A stretch of DNA of 64,000 nt from NCBI GenBank assembly GCA_030248195.1, contig JASAND010027772.1, positions 1 through 64,000 of the forward strand. The letters are read 5' to 3'. Under the pieces are notes generated by a model. The model had not been told where the DNA came from. It made no database searches and worked only from the letters and a program-made list of their open reading frames with translations. This stretch comes from Trissonchulus latispiculum (taxonomy: Eukaryota > Nematoda > Enoplea > Enoplida > Ironidae). Below are positions 51,491 to 63,396 of this stretch, piece after piece (positions within the stretch are counted from its first letter, which is position 1; each line of letters starts with the position of its first letter). The position numbers and the translations under genes are program-made.

Positions 51491-54400
51491 ATGGTTACCG
51501 CTTTATATCGAACTACACGTTACTTATTTATCATATTCAATGTACTGTTTATGGTAAGTCTATAGTCAACGTATTAGTATGTTAAATTGGTATGTTACGT
51601 CCAAAGCATAATTTGAAGGAATTTTAAAGACGTAAAATTACGTCCCTTGCCGGGAACGTGTTAAGTATCAGTTTTTCAATAAACTCCGACTGGTGTCAAC
51701 CAGTGCAATAAATCAGTCTCACTGACTGGGCGAGCATGCATTTTCGACTGCGATTCTGCAAACGTGGATTCGAGAACCCCACCCAAGGCACTTTTCTTCA
51801 CATCTTTCAATCCTGATTGTTATCCTAAACTTAGTAAGAGGATGCTCTCAGACTTTGAAGAAGGTTTTCTAGCAGGCAAAGTTTGCGTGATCTTAAGAAT
51901 TAAGCTGATTTTATAAGGTGAGATTAATTCAAAACTGGAACAGTTTTGGAAAAACGCCTGCGTGCAGCAGGTTTACCAGAAGCTAAGTTCCGATAAGGGT
52001 GCCTGAATTTTAAAAGCGATAAACATGCAGAATTTTTTAATTTAAATTTAATTTCTAAAACTTTTTATTGTTTCAGGTTTTAGGACTAACATTGATTATC
52101 GTCGGTGCCGTTGCGAAATACAAATACAATGGTTATGACTTCTTCGGACCCCCTCACTTGACTGATGTCCCAATTTTCATCATTCTAATTGGAATTGTTG
52201 CCCTGTTGTTGGCATTTCTGGGCGTTTATGGCGCCTGGAAGGAAAATTATGCCATTTTAATCAGTGTACGTAACAAAATTAGTTCATTCAAGTAGGTGAT
52301 GTATTGCAACAATGGACATACTTTTATTGTCAGGTCTATATCGAGCATGATCCTCTACGCTAACAGAGTACCCCACTTTCTAGAAGCATAGGATTTATAG
52401 ATAACACAGGAACGAAATGAATCCTGAGAAATTCGCCCGCTATGGTTTTCCGTTGAGACTCAAACTGAATTACAGTTTGGTACGATTTCGAGCTTCAGTG
52501 CTTAGAAGACAACAACTTAGAGAAATCTACTACAAGTTTTTGCTGATTAATACACTCGTTTTTCGATTGATTAATACGTTTTTAATTAATAAAAAATAAT
52601 CTTGTTTGCTAAATTAATACCGTTACTGTCAACCTCTACAAGGACCAACCAAAAATAACTTCAGCACTATCAAGCCCGATGTGTTCAATTAAGCACGGAA
52701 AGGAAGCAGAACATAAATCATGCTGCACCCCTGTGTTACCTGTTACGTCTTGGAGTAATGGCTGCAGGTCATAAGGTCCGTAGTTCGATTCCCGGCAAAG
52801 CCGTTGGTATTAAAAACTTTAAACAGTAAAATTAAATTAATTAAGTGTCAATTTCCATTTGTACTTCTGTCTAATTTCAGTTTGCTGGAATATTGGCATT
52901 TATTGTGCTTTGCCAGATTTCAGCTGCAATTGCTGCCGCAGTTGCTAAAGGAAAGGTTCGGTATTAATTCTAATTCAACATGTATTCAACAAAATAAAAT
53001 ACATGCAATAAATTTATATCATATTAGGCAGATTTGCATAGTGCCAGATTACACAGTCAAAACCTGACCTTTTTGCCGAAATCGAATTTATAGTCGAAAA
53101 TCTGTAGACTGAATTAGCAGAAGCCTGAACGTCTACTTGTCATTAAAAGAAGGGAAGTAGACTTAGGAAAAATTGATAAGCCTGATATGGAAGTTCAGCT
53201 GATTGCTCGTTGATGTAGTGGTAACAGGTCTGACTCGAGATCGGCAGGGTTATTGTTCGATTAGCTTATTAGCAATTATTAGAAACTGGTCTATTTATTT
53301 TTTGTGTTTCAGATTTTCGATTATGTCACAGACCGAGCTACAACAACCCTGCCGGAATACAACGAAGGAGACCAAAAAACAAGAGACGCCTGGGACAAGC
53401 TTCAGACCAGGGTAACATTGTTTATTGTCTCTGGGTTGTATTTGTGGTGGGTGTTGTGCAGATCATCTCATCATGACGCTTGTCACATTCTTAGTTATTA
53501 TGTACTCTTGATAATATCAAGACTTCACAGCTGTCCAACAGATACACGATAATAGATAATAAACGTCATAATCATTCTTGATAATAATAGTATATTGCCA
53601 ATTAAATTCCAGTTAGTTGGTGCATCTACAACTCAGTTGGCAGATCTGGAAATGTTGCGTCGATTTCTAAGCCTTTGGGCAATGTCCCAGAGTTTCTTTC
53701 ACTTGGAATGCCTGCCAATATCAGTGATCTTAGTGTGCAAAATTTGCCAAGATCTTTTGTTCAGTGAAATGTAATTATCTTTAGTTCAAATGCTGCGGAG
53801 TCTCAAACTATACGAATTGGCAAAATCACACCAGCGGTGATTCGGTACCAGATTCCTGTTGTCGAATACAGGCGGACGGTTGTGGAATCGGCAAGCTTAA
53901 AGAACCAGTAATTAAAATTTAATATTTAATTAAATTTTATATTTAAATTCAATAGCTTTGTGTAAAAGAAGAACTTAACAAATTATTTTCGTTGAATAAT
54001 TAGTAATAAATATTAATTGATTATCATTATATAGTTCATAATCATTAAAGAACAGGAATTATTTATATATATTCAGTCATAAGCATTATTTTATACGTTA
54101 TTTGATATAATTGGCGAGATTAGAGTCGACTTTACTTATTACGAATTGCAAATCGAAATTTATGATACTAATTTGCATTATAGCTTGATTAAACCTTAAA
54201 TGATTCTTTAAAAAATGAAACTAATTTGGCCTCTTTTTTATTATAGATTAAAATCTACACTGAAGTAAGTATCTGTCCTCCTGTAGTTTTTTGTTTTATT
54301 ATTCCGGCCGTTACTACACACGCAGGCACTCAACAATGCATTATACACATATAAGCCCTACCCATTTAATCCCTTACTTAAAAATCAATTAAAAATCCAT

Positions 54401-57400
54401 GCGAATTTCATGGATTAACGGCTTAAAATAGATTGGATTAAACTTTAATCCATTGTCTATTCCAAAAAGATTAAGCTTAACCCTCACCACTCTCTCTCAA
54501 TCCCACAAAATCGGTTTAAGACTGCTGTTGTTTAATGCAACTGTCTTCGTGTAATAACTTAAATTGACTAAAGGTTTATTCACAAAATACGGACTAAACT
54601 ACTTAAACGACTATTCCGCTTATGTCGAAATGTTGTTTAATCCGATTAGTAATTCAATCCATGATTTTATGAATGCTTGTATTAAATGATTAATCCGTTT
54701 AAGTTAATCTATTTAAATTCATCCGTTTAAGCTAAACCGTTTAAACTTTTTATGAAAAGGCCCCCAAGAGTACATGATTTATAAGAGCATGACAAGCTTT
54801 CGTCACACTATATTCGCGCATTAACGGTTGACCCCCACAAATCGACCTCCTCTCACACCGCACACGTTGACATTATTAATTTGAGGATGGAGTCTAAAAC
54901 TAAAGTCTAGCAAACTTAAACTGGACCAAAAGAGTGAATTTTGTAGAGAGTTTATTAATCAAGTTAAGTATGACAATGTATACATTTTCTGAAAGCTCAG
55001 AAATCAGAGATTTCAAAAATTGTAAAAAATTCTAAAATTTTAGAATTTCAAATTTCAGAAATTTTAGAAACTGTAGGAAAAGAAAAAATAAACGAAAAGT
55101 AGTCGAGTTTGGTATCAAATGAAAGGTCTCGTTCAGGAGAACGCAAATATGTATCAATTATGGGATTTGGGTCGAAACGTGGTTCGCTCACATCCCGAAA
55201 AATAAAAGTTGCTCCAATCGATACAAACTTGGGCTCATTTGAAAGCTCTCATCACGCTGAGTGAAAGTTATAATTGGGTCATCGCTCAAAAATGCAGTCT
55301 GTGAAAGTTATCCCTCTTTAAACCTCAAAAATGGGCTGTTTGGACACTTTTGTAGGGTTTTATCCAGGCTAGCGAAAGCTGTGAGCTGAATCAAGTCAAG
55401 CCAGTGCGCTACCTTTTGCGTCTCATCATTATACACAACTACTAATGCAGCTTTGATCTTCATGCATGCGTAAGATAGTTAATTTAAACAAACTTCAAAG
55501 AAGCCGCCGTGTCGGTTCCTTTGAAGTTTGTTTAAATTAGCTTATCTTACGCATGCATGAAGATCCAAAGCTGCAATTTTTACGTAGTTGTGTATAATGA
55601 TGAGAAGCAAAAGGTAGCACACTGGCTTGACTTGATTCAGCTCACAGCTTTCGCTAGCCTGGATAAAACCCTCCAAAAGTGTCCAAACAGCCCATTTTTG
55701 AGGTTTAAAGAGGGATAACTTTCGCAGACAGCATTTTTGAGCGATGACCCAATTATAACTTTCACTCAGCGTGATGAGAGCTTTCAAATGAGCCCAAGTT
55801 TGTATCGATTGGAGCAACTTTTATTTTTCGGGATATGGTCCCGCTGGAACCACGTGCCGCCCCAAATCCACATAATTGATACATATTTGCGTTCTCCTGA
55901 ACGAGACCTTTCATTTGATACCAAACTCGACTACTTTTCGTTTATTTTTTCTTTTCCTACAGTTTCTAAAATTTCTGAAATTTGAAATTCTAAAATTTTA
56001 GAATTTTTTAAAATTTTTGAAATCTTTGATTTCTGAGCTTTCAGAAAATATATACATTGTCATACTTAACTTGAATAATAAACTCTCCACAAAATTCCCT
56101 CTTTTGGTCCAGTTTAAGTTTGCTAGACTATAGTGTATTTAATAGGCATGGGCACAGGTCCAAAAATTTGGACCCGGGTACCCGGTACTACACGAAGCTC
56201 TATGTCGGGTAATTGCAATACTACCCGGGTACCCGGGTAGCCGGGTACCCGAGCATTTTCGGGTACCCGAGAAATTTCAACCCATTTTTCGGACTTGGTC
56301 ATTTTGAAATTTAACTTTTTTCAGTGATCTTTATTCACATTGAGTTTAGATTGGATAGATTTTCATTCCTACGTTATTTTAAAGGAGTTTTAAAGACTTA
56401 AAACGGATTATAAGGGACTTTCAATTAATTGTCACGGTATCGGAACCTGATGCTGATGCAGACGAGACGATATTGGTTATTATTTTATAACCGCGCTCAG
56501 ATCAGCAATTTTCAGAGTTTCGTACCACCGTTGTGCTGTCCGCTTCCTCTAAGCTTCAAATGTTAACAAATTTTAGAAAGTATTTGGATTATAAGAGCAA
56601 ATCCCTATGACAAATGCTCAACATTAAATGAATGTTCAAACAATCTCGTTTTCTGAGTTCAGAATTCAGTTTAGAAACAGCTAAAGATGACAAAAAAGTG
56701 AAAGCTAATGAGCGTTGAGCATTAGTGAAGGAAGTTTTTCTACTTTGGAATTGACGATGTGGAATTAAATAGAATCACTAAACTTTCAAGATCATATTAG
56801 GAACTGCATATTGAAAATCAAATAATACGATTTATTAAAACGTTTCATTTAGCAGCTGATATGCGTTTTCTTATGCATTTATTTTGACTGACAGCCAGAG
56901 TTTTATCTTTTTACTTACAACAAAAACGAGTCAAAAAAGCTAAAGCTATTTTACAGCGGTGTGGAAAAACGTAAAAGGGAAGCAACATTATGACGTTTTC
57001 TGCTTTTTAGTCAAGACAGAAAATAAATCGTATATACGATTTTGCAAACGCATTTTTGTTGAAAAATACGATTTATTTGATTTTGAAATTTGAGACAGTT
57101 CCTTAGGCACTATTGACACCATCTAATGGTAATTAGTATTGTTACGTACAGTTTAGAGAACAACGCAGAGCAGTGACAAAAGTCACTAATTCGATGCGAA
57201 CAGTTTTGTTTGCATCTTGTGAATTATAGATTTTAATTAATTCATCGACTTCTGCATATTGCTCTCCAACAGGAATTTAAAGAAAGAAAAATTATTAGAG
57301 CATGGTAAATTTAATATTTTAAAAACAAATCTAAACATAGAAAATTATAAAATGTTTGAAAAATACCAGGTGTTGTAGTATGTTTTTATAGTATTAAATT

Positions 57401-58339
57401 TTGTGATAAACTGAAAAAATTTATGGTGGTTAAATATTTTCTGAGACAAAAATTTTCTCTCTGCTTGATCCAGATTAATCCGGTTTTATCCGGTTTTTTC
57501 CGGTTTTAACTGGATGTCGGGTACCCGAAGCAGGACCCGGGTACCCGAAGCAGGACCCGGGTATCCGAGAATTTTCGGGTACCCGGGTACCCGACTACCC
57601 GTGCCCATGCCTAGTATTTAACATATGAATCTACAAGATATATTTGTTTAAGACTAACTTTGTCTGTCTGTACCCATATTAGGGGCGGTATGTGATGGCC
57701 AATTTCGGAGGGGGGTCGCCCGTTAATGCACATGGCTTAGTTATGGCCTTTGCTGCATAGTGACCCTTTTCATACTCCTATTATTATGTACTCTTGATGT
57801 ACAATGCAAGCATAAAACTGAATTGGTCTCCTATAATCCTGTTTCGTAGTTTCTTAAAAATCGAATTTATTCAATAAATCTGGGTACATGAATTATGACG
57901 GATAAACTAAGCACAAAAGGCTAACAAATTATTTCAGGGTTGCGCTGACAAATTAATTGGATGGCTGAAAGAGAATTCTAAATCCGTGATTGCGGCCTGT
58001 GTTGTTATCGGACTGATTGAGGTATAACCTAAAATAAAGAAAGTAGGAAAAGTATAAAAATAAATTTTATCACCCAAACAAATTTGTTTAATTTCGGTTT
58101 TGAATGCTCCAGGTACAGTCTTAGTTTCGTCCAATTATGATGAACAGTATTAAGATTGATTGAAAATTTAAATTCAATCAGTAAATCGTTGCTTTTGTCA
58201 GGTTCTTGTTCTTTATGATTTTAAAAATTTTCAGGTACATATTTCTAGCGTATTTTGCCTGTTTTAGATTATCGGAATTGTGATGGCATGCTACATGGCT
58301 AGAAGAATACGAAATGAAAAATATTATACAAACATGTAA
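51491..58339 (+). CDS. Tetraspanin, CD63-like
   Basis: Eight exons, all phase 0: 51491-51553, 52077-52265, 52881-52955, 53313-53411, 53785-53907, 54247-54264, 57938-58021, 58268-58339; 240 residues. Helices at about 10-34, 52-74, 82-105 and 205-228. The large extracellular loop (106-204) has CCG (145-147), PDSCC (164-168), C175 and C191, the six-cysteine pattern of CD63/CD151-type tetraspanins, and sequons at N150 and N156. Helix 1 has the family FNVLF signature and the second junction reads YGAWKEN. Tetraspanins organise membrane microdomains; CD63 is endosomal. The C-terminus YYTNM has a YxxΦ sorting signal in the position of CD63's YEVM. Exon 6 is only 18 nt (IKIYTE). The donor of exon 5 (CCA, GTAATT) is weak. 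Intron 6 (3.7 kb) holds several transposons. Confidence 0.9.
51728..51785. repeat. tRNA-like / SINE-like sequence (intron 1)
   Basis: ACTGGGCGAGCATGC followed by GTGGATTCGAGAACCCC resembles A- and B-box spacing of tRNA-derived SINEs. No complete cloverleaf and no tail repeat was found. Confidence 0.3.
52745..52800. repeat. tRNA-like / SINE-like sequence (intron 2)
   Basis: GTAGTTCGATTCCCGGC is a good B box; the upstream GGAGTAATGGCTGCAGG is a poor A box. Probably a SINE head or decayed tRNA. Confidence 0.35.
53205..53265. repeat. tRNA-like / SINE-like sequence (intron 3)
   Basis: GTTGATGTAGTGGTAACAGG (A-box-like), GACTCGAGATCGGCAGG and TTGTTCGATTAGC (B-box-like) are in the order and spacing of a tRNA-derived SINE head. 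The acceptor stem is not intact. Confidence 0.45.
53470..53510. repeat. Right terminus of the CAAGAGTAC family (intron 4)
   Basis: GACGCTTGTCACATTCTTAGTTATTATGTACTCTTG survives, without the rest of the element. Confidence 0.7.
54765..54845. repeat. Left terminus of the CAAGAGTAC family (intron 6)
   Basis: CAAGAGTACATGATTTATAAG, a degraded sub-terminal hairpin and TTAACGGTTGACCCCCAC match the family's left arm. The right part is missing here; a right-arm fragment lies at 57697-57796, but flanking bases do not match as a duplication. Confidence 0.6.
54904..56129. mobile_element. 1.2-kb palindrome with an 18-nt loop (intron 6)
   Basis: Arms of about 600 bp, starting AGTCTAGCAAACTTAAACTGG and ending in its complement, meet at CTTCAAAG (55493-55500) and CTTTGAAG (55519-55526), with only 18 nt between. 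Pairing is near-continuous with small differences. No coding frame of its own. It is transcribed as part of the tetraspanin pre-mRNA if that gene is active. Confidence 0.85.
56143..57613. mobile_element. hAT-type element, 8-bp TSD (intron 6)
   Basis: 1,471 bp. Left TAGGCATGGGCAC and right GTGCCCATGCCTA are perfect 13-bp inverted repeats, with exact duplication GTATTTAA at 56135-56142 and 57614-57621: the hAT signature. Both ends carry arrays of CGGGTACCCG. The interior is AT-rich with no transposase, so the copy is non-autonomous. Confidence 0.85.
57697..57796. repeat. Right-arm fragment of the CAAGAGTAC family (intron 6)
   Basis: A G run, GTCGCCCGTTAATGCACATGG and TATTATTATGTACTCTTG form a diverged right arm ending at 57796. 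Confidence 0.55.
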
Positions 58340-61036
58340 CCTTCAAGGATGTCGAATTATTCAAAAATGAATTTCGGCAGCTAAATCTCGTTTAAATTTC
58401 GAATCAGCTAGTCGCAGTGCATTTTTCAATTTTTATTTTTCAGGTTTAGAGAATCTAAATCAATTCCTTTAAATGCCAGTTGTTTTTGCCTTTTTATTTT
58501 TTAAATTTTCAAAACTTCCCATTTTTCATACCTGGATAACCTGTTAGTTTATTTAAATATATGCTGACTCTGTCCATTTAATTCCGGTTTAATTAATGTT
58601 TCAGCCGCAACTGTTTATTGTTTGTGTTTGTTTTAAGATCTTTTGTTTTTGGAGTTGGACTTGGACAATACTTATACATAGTAAATTCTGCTTAGTGTCT
58701 ATTATAGGTATATTCTTTTATTACCACTAATGCAAAAAACGCTCTAATATTTTATGCGTGTTTTATTAGATATATTAATATTTAATACTTGTATACATTA
58801 AATTGTAAGAAAAGGGGAGGAGTTTAAAATGCTATATACCATATACCATGCTTGAACAAAATTTAAAAATGGTAGGTATAAATTTCTAAAGTGTGCTGTA
58901 TAAATGTGAAATTTGTTTACATCAATTTATTCTTGGAATTACATATTCTTGTTCTGGTTAACTTTATTGTAGCTTATTTTGTTTCTATTGGGAAGATTTA
59001 GGCAAAGATGAGCAGTTTAATTTAATTAATTTTAAGTTAAAACACGGACTTTACTGCATTAAAATAATAAATCTTGTGAATAGGGACCTTCCCCCCATTG
59101 AAAGTGGTAAGGAAGTCGGAAGAATAAGTTTCACGTTTACAGTTTCCAAGCCTTTTAGACCTCGCTGGAAGTTCTTATTTAAAATTACGATTTTTCGCAA
59201 AAATATTCTCGTTCGTTAGAGTTGAATAAATCGCTAAAATTCGCCGATTTTAAAATTTAAAGCACTCTGAAGAGTAATTTCCTTTACATCTGCTACCATA
59301 CATGGTCAAGCAGGGGAAATTCTGGGGGAGCCGGAAACGGTTGGTTGGCCCAAAAAACCAGAGAATAAGGATTTTTAGGAAGGGAGGTATGCGAACCCTC
59401 TAGCGGCGGGCTCCAGGCCAGGCCAGGCGGGATGAAAACCCACAAACACATGTTAGCCAGGTATAGAAATTTGCTCTTGCAAGAGTCAGTAAAATTTGAC
59501 CTCACGCTCTGATACAGGCTGTGTCCGTTGACTGTTGTATGTAGTGGCAGTTGTAGCAGTAAGCTTTCATCTCTCCACTATCTGTCCACTTGGAAGAGAT
59601 TGTGCTACATTTGAGCTGATCTCAAAATTATCTGCATCTGAAAGCTTTCAGCAATGCGGAGTTTATCGCTATTTTGCGATATTTTGCGTAAAGGGGAGCC
59701 TGAGCTAAATTTGGGGAAATTTAGTGTGTCTTAATAAAACCTGATTGATCATTGCACATAGGTGTCAAAATCAGGCTTTAAACGTTTTCTGATCCATCAG
59801 TACTTTTGCATCAAGAAACTTGGCTCTCTCCTGTTCGGACTAAGGCTTCGGCCTTAGTGACTACAGGCAGGCGTTTTTAATTATTTCTGTATCCTCAGTA
59901 CTTTTGGAAGTCGATTCTATATATTTGAGGAATCCATTTTTGCTGACGATGATTTATGTTTATCAGTCAGACATGTTGGCAGCTTTGGTATATTTAACTA
60001 TAACTCCAAGTATTAAATCACCTAAAATCACCTATAAAGATTCTGTTCTGGTGACATTCTCGGAAATCATGCCTAATGCTACCGTTTAGGTGATAGTTTC
60101 ATCCGCAGCTGATACAGAGACTTATTTTTCCCTATAGGAAAGATCGACCGAAATGGCCGAAATTTAAGTGTAAGTTTCAGCCTGCCTTTGCAAGAAGGTT
60201 TAGATTTATCTTATTTTTTCATAATTTTGTATGTTACTCAGCTGCATTCCGGAAATATCAGGTGTCTAAGATTTATTTCTGGCACGCTAACAGGTAATCC
60301 TATAAAATGTTGAGATAATACTAATGAACATCCTTGTATCTCAACTGCGTATTATGACCGAGAATTCGGATCACTAATTCCAACAATCTTTGCTCGATAA
60401 TTGAAAGTTCTCAAACGAACCTGCAGCTTCAAGCTGTGATTAGTGTTCTGCGAAAATTTTTGATTTTTTCATGACTCTTTGATTGCCCTCATTGTTGCTG
60501 TATCAAAGGCTACTAATTTCTTTACTACATCATTAAGTTACATTCGTCTGTAGGTAAGTGACACACTTACCAGCTCAGGCTAGAAGACTGGCTTTTTAGT
60601 GAAGATAAATAATTTTGAGGCAACGATCCTGATAAAGTCTGCTAGTTTTCAGATAAAACTATTATTGCTAAATTTCCACCCCATTTAAGCTTGCCAGGCA
60701 GAAACTCTTAGATTGTTTCAGACTCACCCTTATAGCTGTAGGGGGCTTTCAAAATTCACTCCGTTCCGCTAGATATCACACGTTTTTAGGTATATAAATT
60801 TCGTACAGACAGCAGACAAATCGAAAAATTCAGTTCCTCTGAACCCACCGAATATCGCATCGCAACGCCTCGCCCCTCCTGTCTGTTACGCTTGTCTGAT
60901 AACATATCTTACATAGAACAGTTTTAGGTTGAAACTTAACCAATTTAATTAATTTGTTCTTTACTAATTTGTTCAAGCCGAATAGTATAGATAGGCAGAT
61001 AGATAGGTTAGGTAGGAACTAGGAACCCTAATTCTC
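58340..61036. other. 3' flank of tetraspanin and intergenic region
   Basis: Mostly AT-rich, no second gene supported. AATAAA at 59066-59071 is one of few canonical poly(A) signals downstream of the tetraspanin stop, about 730 nt away. 59290-59480 is GC-richer but gives no convincing frame. 59816-59892 is the inverted partner of the hairpin repeat at 41505-41640. Confidence 0.4.
59816..59892. repeat. Dispersed hairpin repeat, inverted copy of 41505-41640
   Basis: TTGGCTCTCTCCTGTTCGGA, CTAAGGCTTCGGCCTTAG and AGGCAGGCGTTTTTAATTATTTC are the complement of the earlier copy; the hairpin is even more regular here (CTAAGGC TTCG GCCTTAG, a stable UUCG-like tetraloop if transcribed). Confidence 0.65.
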
Positions 61037-61764
61037 AAGGCCGGTTCACACGATCAAATTTTCGTCAAATAAGTTTCATCAAATTTGACCAAGCTGGTAA
61101 TTTGACCAAATTTGATGGTTTGAACGGGCATCAAATTCCATCAAATTCCGTCAAATTTGCCATCAAATTGCTGTCAAACTATCAAATTGGTTTGGTCAGT
61201 GTGCAAAAACCATCAAATATTTGATGGCTTGTCCAATGACATTTTAGCACATGGATCACGTGACCCTAAATCAATTTGAAGCATAACCTTTTGTTTTCTT
61301 CACACATGCAGTTTCTCTACGGTCTTTCAACACAATGTGCAAAATCACCAGGACTGTTACACTTCCATTAAATATACTTTGAATTTGATTTAAATGAATA
61401 AATAAATAATTTTAAATTGCGAAATGTTCAAAAAAATTGATGAAATAATTTTTATTTAAAAATCGCGAATGAAAAGTTTTTGAAACTGTAAATTGTTTTA
61501 GATCTTTTTACCAACCTCTGACCCAAGGGCGTTTAGGTTTGGGTTCAGAATCACATTGAGATAACAAGAAAAACACTAGTTTGCGCTTTTGACTGATCAG
61601 TTTCTACGCGCGCAAATTCAAACTGCCGCCCACTTTGATCAAAATTTGGTCAAATTATTTGATGCTATTTTGACAGTGTAAACAGGCGATTTGATCAAAT
61701 ATTTTCCTGTCAAAAAATTTGATCAAATTTATTTGACGAAAATTTGATCGTGTGAACCGGCCTT
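61037..61764. mobile_element. MITE immediately upstream of the receptor gene
   Basis: Left AAGGCCGGTTCACACGATCA and right TGATCGTGTGAACCGGCCTT are perfect complements, with pairing continuing through AAATTTTCGTCAAATAA. Both sub-terminal regions contain about a dozen ATCAAATT / AATTTGAT words. No transposase and no clear target duplication. It ends 33 nt before the receptor's ATG, so the splice acceptor is the only sequence between the element and the coding region. Confidence 0.75.
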
Positions 61765-61797
61765 TTATGTTAATGATAATCTTTTTCTGGTTTCAGA

Positions 61798-63396
61798 ATG
61801 GCCTGTAATAATAAAACAACGTACGGCTTGTTTCTGGATAACTCCGTTCATGTTATTCAGCATTCGTTCTATTTTGTGTTGGGCTCAGTCTGTGTGGTGG
61901 GAAGCGCTTTAGTCGTAGTCGTTGTCTGGAGGAACGCCAGCTTACACGGAAGGGCATACTATCTACTGACAGCATTGGCTGGTAAAAAGTATATGTTAAG
62001 TAATGAAGTTAATAAATAAATATTTGAGAGGTTGAATTCAATATCAAAAGAATTCAAGAGACGTGTACATGGCATGAATCGAACGCAAATTGGTTGATTG
62101 CAACTATAATACATTAGACTGCAACTTATTGTTATTATTAAATTACAACAAATTTATTTGCATTTATTTCATTGTTTTATTAGTTTCGATTAATTACTAT
62201 CAACAATTAAAAGCTAAAGATTTTATGATAATTATATCTAAATGGACGTTTTTTAAAATTAGATCATGGCGTTTACAAGTTAAGTATTTGTAAAGAAACT
62301 GAAAACTAAGGTTGTAAGTCGGAAAATTTTTCTTTGAGTTTAGACTTAGAGGCTAAAATTCCTAATTTCTATTCTAAAATGTTGGAAAAATATAACATGA
62401 ATGAACTGTATATATTTTCCAGCAGTAAGAAAATAGAAACTTCTTGTGAACAAAAACTCCCCGAACAAAATGACTTCTGAAAGATTTTATTTGTAACCCT
62501 AAAAATTATTACATTACAATGTAATCTTCTGCTCGTATGCAAAACCGTTTCCCCTTTCCGGAGTATTTTCTTCTGTTTTAGGCGGAGATTTCATCTACGG
62601 ACTGGCCTATCTTGTGGCAGCGATTCATCGTTTGCAACATCTTTTTGCAAGATCAGACTGCAGGAGAGTATCACAGTTCGACTGCATCAAGATGATCTTT
62701 AATCCGATGTTCCTTTTCGGCGCAGAATGCAGCATGCTGATGACTTTTGTCATCAGTGTAGATCGTTTCACGGCCACAAAAGCGTTGAAACTGTACGATC
62801 AGTTGGGTACCAGATTTTCCACCATTTGTATCGGTGCTGTCTACACTTGGTGTACAGTTTTCATCATGGCAGCATTTCTAGTGTCCTTTCTGACAAACGT
62901 TGCAGATCTCAGCACTGTGGCATGCTTTACAACAGTGGCTGTCCCTGTATGGTTTTACAGTATTCATTCCTTCATAATGATTGGAACCGGCACTGGAAGT
63001 ATGCTTGTGTACAGTGTAACACTATGCTTACTGAGAAGACGACTGCAAAGCATTGGAACTGCTACAGACTCGGCTGATGTACAAAAGGCTAAGAAAGAGC
63101 TGAAGATTACGAAAAATGTTGCCTCTGTGGTGATAACTACATTCTGCCTGGTAACTGTACCAAACCTGGTCATTATAGTCCTAAATAATTCGACACAAAC
63201 TGCAGCAGTTACATCAATCATGAAATTTGCCCCCTTTGCTTGGATCTGTACTAACCTAAATTCTGGCATAAATATTTTCATCTATTCGCTAAAATATGAT
63301 GGATTTAGAAGGGGTTTGAAAAATTTGTTCAAAAAACAGGAGGGAACTTTTGACACCACTGATTTGCATCAATCAAGAGTTACTAGAGAACAGTAG
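61798..63396 (+). CDS. Rhodopsin-like (class A) G-protein-coupled receptor, orphan
   Basis: Exons 61798-61981 and 62582-63396 (184 + 815 nt = 333 codons) give a 332-residue seven-helix protein. The junction falls inside a Gly codon in TALAGGDFIYGL, the helix-2 region with its conserved LA..D. Helix 3 ends in SVDRF (D122-R123-F124), the DRY-type G-protein switch. Helix 7 reads NSGINIFIYS, a variant of NPxxY in which Pro is replaced, as in many invertebrate peptide/orphan receptors including nematode srsx/srw types. An N-terminal sequon (N5) and a short basic helix 8 with a Ser/Thr-containing tail are present. No ligand can be inferred. CTTTTTCTGGTTTCAG ends one base before the ATG, the clearest start-adjacent acceptor in the window. 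AATAAA at 63567-63572 fits as the poly(A) signal. Confidence 0.88.

Noticed and set aside
53205..53265. Functional tRNA gene
   Set aside because: A- and B-box-like words are present, but the acceptor and anticodon stems do not pair; SINE-like remnant is more likely.
62727..63281. Open frames overlapping the receptor gene in other frames or on the minus strand
   Set aside because: Shadows of the receptor coding sequence, which has the helices and motifs.
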